Positions 58,771 through 64,000 of a DNA stretch of 64,000 nucleotides are shown here, in pieces. The stretch is taken from contig WHVD01000188.1 of the NCBI GenBank assembly GCA_015178975.1, forward strand, positions 1 to 64,000, read 5' to 3'. Below the pieces are notes generated by a model. The model saw only the letters and a list, made by a program, of their open reading frames with translations, ran no database searches and had not been told where the DNA came from. How positions within the stretch are numbered: the first letter of the stretch is position 1; each line of letters begins with the position of its first letter. This stretch comes from Hysterangium stoloniferum (taxonomy: Eukaryota; Basidiomycota; Agaricomycetes; Hysterangiales; Hysterangiaceae). A program made the translations under genes and the position numbers.

Positions 58771-59418
58771 GTGATGAGTTGTAGAAGTTCTGACCATTTG
58801 ATATATGAAGAATATCAACCTTCTAGGTACAACAAGGTTATATTGACTATTGAAGTACAATATACCTACAAGGGGAATAATCATCATAAGCAACCATAAG
58901 GGAGCTGGAGGCAATTAAGACAATAAGTGGAATTTACCCTTATGGTACAATTCAGATGAAATACTCCAATGAAATGGAGTCAAGTAAGAATTATTCACAA
59001 GAAAGAAATAAGAAGATGTGAAGATGTGTGGGCATGATGAGTGAGTTTGAATAGATAATTCTGGGCATTGACAGTACATGAGTACAAAGCTCAGACCAGA
59101 TGTACCTAATAGCCATTAAAGATTGCTGAGATGAGACCTCAATCACAACTTGCAGGACACTTTAGATAATGTCTTGGGGCAAGTTGTGGTTATGGGGTAA
59201 AAGTGTCGAGTTCTGTGTTATGCCCACTAGTGTACATATGTAAGATGAAAGTAAGTATGCACCCACAAGAGTCTATGTACCCACAGGCATACATGGATCT
59301 TTGAACTAATGTAAATGCATGTAATGAGATTTTACTTAGTCAAAATATAGTAGAAAAATAAAGGAAAAATATAATGCTATAAAGCAGTTACATTCCCCAG
59401 AGAGGGGTACCCCTCACA
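58771..59418 (-). repeat. Solo LTR of the 3-9 kb Gypsy family, inserted in gag
   Basis: On the minus strand it begins TGTGAGGGGTACC and ends CTCATCACA, 648 bases. It matches the LTR at 2763-3407. It separates MDNNFC from the next codons of the zinc knuckle (LLCGKPGHH), which are contiguous in the related element at 39.7 kb. The target duplication is degenerate (only CTG is shared). Confidence 0.7.
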
Positions 59419-60589
59419 CTGTCTCTTGTGTGGAAAACCTGGTCATCACATCCTGGAATGCCTGATAGCAAAAGCTAATGCTGCTAAAGGTCATGCAGCC
59501 ACAACTTCCTCCATGGAATCCCCATCAAAGGAGAATTGGCTTCCAAGCCAAAAAAAGAGTAAGTGACCCTCTGGACTCTATCTGGGTTGAGGGTTGCATT
59601 ATCTCTCCATGCATTCATGAGTTTACCCACCTTAATGCATCTGCTCTTTTGATCTCTGACTCATTATTCTTAAAACTTACTTCTGATATGATCCTGAACT
59701 CCATTTCTTGTGCTTCTAGATTCTGCCTTGACCCATTGTTTTGTAGATATTGAATTCACTCACAAAAAAACATGTTGTCAACCTATTTGGTCACTTTCTA
59801 TGTGATGTAGTTGGACTCAAGTTGCTCAGTCATCCTGGGACATAACTGGCTTACCTGACACAATCCATTGATTGACTGGGTATCAGGCTGTATTACTTTC
59901 CAGACACTTGCACCACCCAATATAACTGTATTGTCCCTGGCCATTTCAGCACCCATGGCCTCTATGGCATCTTTGCTTCCCCTGAACCCACAGTAATCCC
60001 ACCCATTTCCCTTATTAACACAGCAGCTTTCATTAGGGCTACACAATTGGACAGATCCCAGGCATTCACAATCAATTTAAAAGTTGATGAAGCAACCAGA
60101 TGTTTCCCAACTCCTGAATCTGAGCACATTGTGGACCTAGAAGGCATCCTAGAGAAATGCCATGACTTCATGGATGTTTTTAGTAAGTGGAAAGCTGACT
60201 GGCTTCCACCCCACAGACAGTATGACCTAAAAATTGATCTTGAAGATGGCACCCAGCCTCCCCTTGGACATATTTACCTGATTTCCTCCACAGGACCTTC
60301 TGTGATCCAGGAGTTCCTGGACAAGCATTTGTCCATATGTTTTATCTAACGATCAGAATCTCCTTTTGGAGCACCTGTTTATTTTTTTAGAAAGAAGGAT
60401 GAATCCCTTAGATTTTGCATTGATTTCAGAGGACTCAAGGCTGTCACCTAGAAAGATAAGTATGTGCTCCCACTTATTTGCAATATACTTGACGCTCCAT
60501 GGAATGCCCTGGCCCAGATCCATTGTGCCTTCTCCTACATGAAGACTGGCCAAGCTGCTGTCTTTGCACAACATGTTGTTAGTGCCAAA

Positions 60590-63500
60590 GCTTCAGGAGC
60601 ACCCTATTTAGCTTGTGGGTGGATTTTGAGTATGAGTTTGGTCTGTGCTTTTGCCCTCAGGATGAGGAGACTATGGCCCTCACCAAATTGGAGGGAACAG
60701 GTTACTTCCAAGGCTGCCATCCCATTGATGATTACATTGATCAGTTTGAAGAGCTGATTACCAAAGTAAGGTACACAGAAGGATGAGCAATTGTCATGAA
60801 GTTCAGAAGAGGCCTAGACAAGCATATTCAGGACTGCATTGTTGAGTTGGGCTCTGACTGCGCCTCCAATGAAGATCCCTTGGCCTGGGATGAGGCAGCA
60901 CATCGCTTTGATGCCAATCAGGCTAACCAAGCATTAAACACTTCAGGGCACTCTTCAGTGCCATCAGGTCCTCCTGTGCAACATCCTATCCCTGCTCTGA
61001 GTAGCCCTGCACCAGTGACAGTCCCTCTCTATGCACCACCTCCAGGGCCTCCCCTTCCCCATTCTTGTGCAGAGCTATGTCAACCTCCCTGTACCCATGA
61101 AGGTAGACACCCTTAAGTGCAATAGGGGGGTACCAGGACCCTGTTAGTGCTGTAGCAGTCCAGAGCATCTAGTTAAAGACTGCCCATGTGCCTTTGATAT
61201 TCAGGCTATCCCAGTTGACGAACAGGTGTCCATGTTAGAGCAGTTGTTAGCTGCAGTGATGTGTATGCTGCAGAAATGGCACAGAAAGTGGATGCACAAG
61301 GTGTAGTAGCTAATGAGCATCAGTAAAGTGGTTTAGCCACTGGAGCTGCCGGCCATGCTCCGGTTTGCTCCGGTTTGCTCCCATCCCTTTTTTCGCATAT
61401 ACATTCAGAGGCTCTGAGAGAGCATACATACATTTGCATAGATTTAAATACTATGTATAACAAGAAATTGTATCTACAAAGAATGGCAAGATTAATATAG
61501 TTGTAATAGTGAACAAATATATGGCCATGTACCTCAGTTGACATGAAGTAAGAATCAACTGAGGTACAGCTCTTCGGCTCTGGTCATACTTATACAAAAA
61601 ATGTTAAGCTCTGATAGTGATCTGCCAGAAATTGAAACTCCGACAGTCTTACTGTATGAACCTAAATTTTTTTTCATCATTCCACATCACATCCCTTTCA
61701 TCATGGTCAAAGCCAAATGAACTATACCTAACTTTGCTCTATTAAACAAACTTCAAAATAACCAACAAGTAAGTTGTACATTTGCTCTCTTTTTTACTTA
61801 CTAACAAGATGTAATCAGATGTGTAAATTTCCTATTACAAGACCATCGCTATATCTATGGAAAACTTCAAATTGATGAAGACACAGGAGAGGTACATCTT
61901 TATTCTTAGGTTTAAGACTAAGGGTATCCTCCAGACAATTGATATGCATCAACATAGATGGGAACCGTACTTCATCGGCTTGATCCACACTGTGATCGCT
62001 GTAAATTGCCTCAGACGCCGCTGTGCTTTCAGGGACCTCAAAGATAAGGGTGCTGTCACAACTCAGTATCAAACGAGGTAGGTGTTGCTGCAGGCACCAC
62101 TGACACCGCACGAGAAGAAACCTGGGATGACTGGCATCACATGAGGAGGCGACAGACCATACTCCACCAGCGGCAGGTGAGAGGTAGTACAACAGTACAG
62201 GGAGACTGCATTTATGAACCTACATCGATTTACCAGTCAGATGCCGCCAAAGTGAAATAGTAAAAGAAATAGAAAGGGAGACAGGACGCACTCCATTCGA
62301 GGCGGCACTTCCCATGAACGCAACAGCTACATATTCTTCCTTTTTCGGATGGATCCGCACTGGATATTGAAAACCATGCCCTGAAACACCTTCATCACAT
62401 GCACATAACACCACACGCGGGACCCTGCTCATAATCACCACCTGGTCAACTACGCCATTGTGAATACACATCAAGCATACTCTTCATCGTTGCAACAGTG
62501 CACATGAGATTGATGGACCTGCGGCTGCCAGATTCAGACGGCGTGCAGAAGGCTGTTTAGAAGCTTGCACATGCAACGGTCGCGATCGCGCTTAGCGGGT
62601 GTTCTTGATTTTGGTTCTGCAGGATAGTGACAATAACCTGTACAGAAAGGCTCAGACTAACTATCCTGAGCATTTACTGTCTCTATAGTGCTCTGAGAGT
62701 ATTTGAAACCGGGCGATGTTCTCTGAATACTCCAATGCCGCTGGAGCCACCCCGAGGCTCCAGAGCACATACTCATTTTACTGATGAGGAAGTAGAAGAG
62801 GATTTTGGGCCTTGCAGTGGATGAGAAGTGCACCTCCACTCCATGTACATAATCATTTTGAGTGTTTGGCTGTAGAAGATAATACTCCTTTACAACAGCC
62901 CCCCCCTCATAATGGTGCCAGCCATACTTAACCCAACTTCCTAACTCTCAGCCAAGAAAACCTCGATCAGAAAACCTCATTGGGAGCAAAGATTACTAAT
63001 CCAATTTATTATCACAGCCACTCTGAGCCCCCACTCCCTATCTCTCAAAGTGGAGATCCAAACTACTAATACTGCCAAAGTCTTTGGAGTGTCTGCCCTT
63101 CTAGATTCTGGAGCAACTGTATCATTCATCGATTCTGGAAAGGAGAACCAACTCACCACTCTGAAGCTTCTCCCCCCTATCCCAGTGCACAATGGAGATA
63201 GAACCTTGAATGAGGAAAGATCCATCACTGAGCTGGTTGACCTGATTCTGCACTACAAGGATCATTGTCAGCACACTCTAATGGCTGTGACTAGTCTGGG
63301 TCACCAAAAGCTAATCCTGGGATATACCTTGCTGAAGGAACACAACCTAGAGATTGATTGGCCAACCAAAGAGGTCAAACTTAGCCATTTCCCAGAAAAA
63401 TGTTACACCTGCCAACAAGAGGTGAAGAGGGAGACATAGGGACACAAAAGAGGGACTCACAGGGCCTGACTTTGCAGGCAAGGGCCTTGACCACTCCTTG

Positions 63501-63895
63501 TAGAAGAGCTGTAAGATATAGAGGACTCTGAGAGTCAAGAAGAATCCATGGAGCATCAACCAGAGACCAAGGATTCTCAACTGACCACACCCTTGTACAC
63601 ACCAGGAGATCAAATCTTGTCTGTTATTCCCCCCTCAATAGAAACCATTGCAGCCAGCTCCACCACAGCATCTGGCAGAAGCTGCCCACCACAATTGCAG
63701 GACAGAGACCAAAGTCCCAGAGGACCTACAGGAATTCCATGATGTCTTCTCAAAGGAGTCCTTTGACACTCCCATAACATAAGATTTGGGACCATGCCAT
63801 TGAGCTGGAGCCTGGTGCTAAAACCACCAACTATAAGATCTACCCCTTGTCCCCATCTGAACAGGTGCAGCTAGACAAGTTCCTCAAGGTCTAGA
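60590..63895 (+). mobile_element. Another old Gypsy fragment (gag, protease, start of RT)
   Basis: The gag part at 60640-61110 reads DYIDQFEELITKVRY and FRRGLDKHIQDCIVELGSD, followed by a Pro-rich stretch and a knuckle CSSPEHLVKDC at about 61153-61186. Protease appears at 63050-63440 (LLDSGATVSFID). The pre-RT region at 63720-63890 reads DLQEFHDVFSKESFDT, then ELEPGAKTTN. The rest of pol is not visible before the window ends. Between gag and protease lies about 1.5 kb of different composition (61322-62900). The element is broken and old. Confidence 0.65.
61322..62900 (+). other. Island of different composition between gag and protease
   Basis: CG dinucleotides reappear here (for example around 62580-62600) after being nearly absent in the flanks. 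Plus-strand protein-like pieces are YGKLQIDEDTGEVHLYS (about 61860), WEPYFIGLIHTVIAVNCLRR (about 61960) and EETWDDWHHMRRRQTILHQR (about 62115), separated by possible short introns. It may be a host gene piece or another element that inserted into the Gypsy copy. Ends rich in CTGGAGC/GGCTCCAG are suggestive of terminal repeats but not proof. Confidence 0.35.
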
Positions 63896-64000
63896 TAGAG
63901 TAGAATAGGTGCTAGTGTTACTGGGGAAACTTAGTTGATTTTATGACTGGATTGTATGTACAAACATCAGCTAGATTATATGGACTGTGAAATGTATGCA

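Larger units (their letters stand above)
56991..60590 (+). mobile_element. Old Gypsy chromovirus, CpG-depleted, truncated, with a solo LTR inside
   Basis: Parts: LTR 56991-57597; gag 57871-58310 (ALSYLLGSTLKWFKQAF, NFGLYNPTGETEN); a foreign LTR at 58771-59418; CCHC knuckle CLLCGKPGHHILEC at 59420-59461; protease-region remnants; N-terminal RT part at about 60047-60530 ([23 protein letters not shown]). The rest of pol is missing. It is broken many times and old. It belongs to the same family as the nested chromovirus at 33.9-41.3 kb. Confidence 0.75.

Noticed and set aside
61322-61400. GCTCCGGTTT repeats as a terminal inverted repeat of a DNA transposon
   Set aside because: The partner near 62750 matches over only about seven bases, too little to define an element.

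Overview
This window looks like nuclear DNA of a filamentous basidiomycete, most likely an agaricomycete. The evidence is the gene structure (many GT..AG introns of about 45-110 bases), the fused ADE2 (PurK-PurE), an RSA3-type ribosome assembly gene, a VPS15 relic, a PD-(D/E)XK-like relic of a type I associate with agaricomycetes, and abundant Ty3/Gypsy chromoviruses and Copia LTR elements. No species is claimed. Host genes occupy perhaps a fifth of the window; the rest is mostly old retroelement sequence.

Layout. 0.5-1.0 kb: broken PD-(D/E)XK-like gene. 2.8-9.0 kb: old AT-rich Gypsy chromovirus with a 5' LTR. 9.9-14.3 kb: non-autonomous Copia debris, a minisatellite, a 300-base inverted repeat and a hairpin LTR start. 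14.4-16.5 kb: another Gypsy remnant. 16.8-23.0 kb: three unrecognised host-like genes, the first a two-TM acidic protein with an internal cassette duplication. 23.4-26.3 kb: the best host segment, ADE2 (minus, five exons) and RSA3 (plus, two exons) sharing a 109-base divergent promoter. 26.6-29.3 kb: first copy of an unclassified 2.6-kb interspersed repeat, here called R1.

30.9-42.9 kb: a host gene whose last exon is split by a Copia element (31588-42372, site duplication CACGG), which is itself split by a Gypsy chromovirus (33926-41332, site duplication AATGT). 43.1-48.4 kb: two more R1 copies, with a duplicated piece of the 16.8-kb gene's 5' end between them. The last R1 copy carries a complete 411-base TRIM at 46451-46861 with identical 128-base LTRs, each holding a tRNA-like segment with pol III A and B boxes. 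49.8 kb: small membrane-protein gene. 50.2-53.7 kb: VPS15 pseudogene. 57.0-63.9 kb: strongly CpG-depleted Gypsy elements.

The most interesting items are the TRIM with a tRNA-like LTR, the antisense ORF with exact Zn2Cys6 spacing inside the 34-41 kb chromovirus, and the nested insertions whose LTR divergences (about 2% outer, about 4.6% inner) contradict their order of insertion. All homology calls are from memory of families; no search was run.
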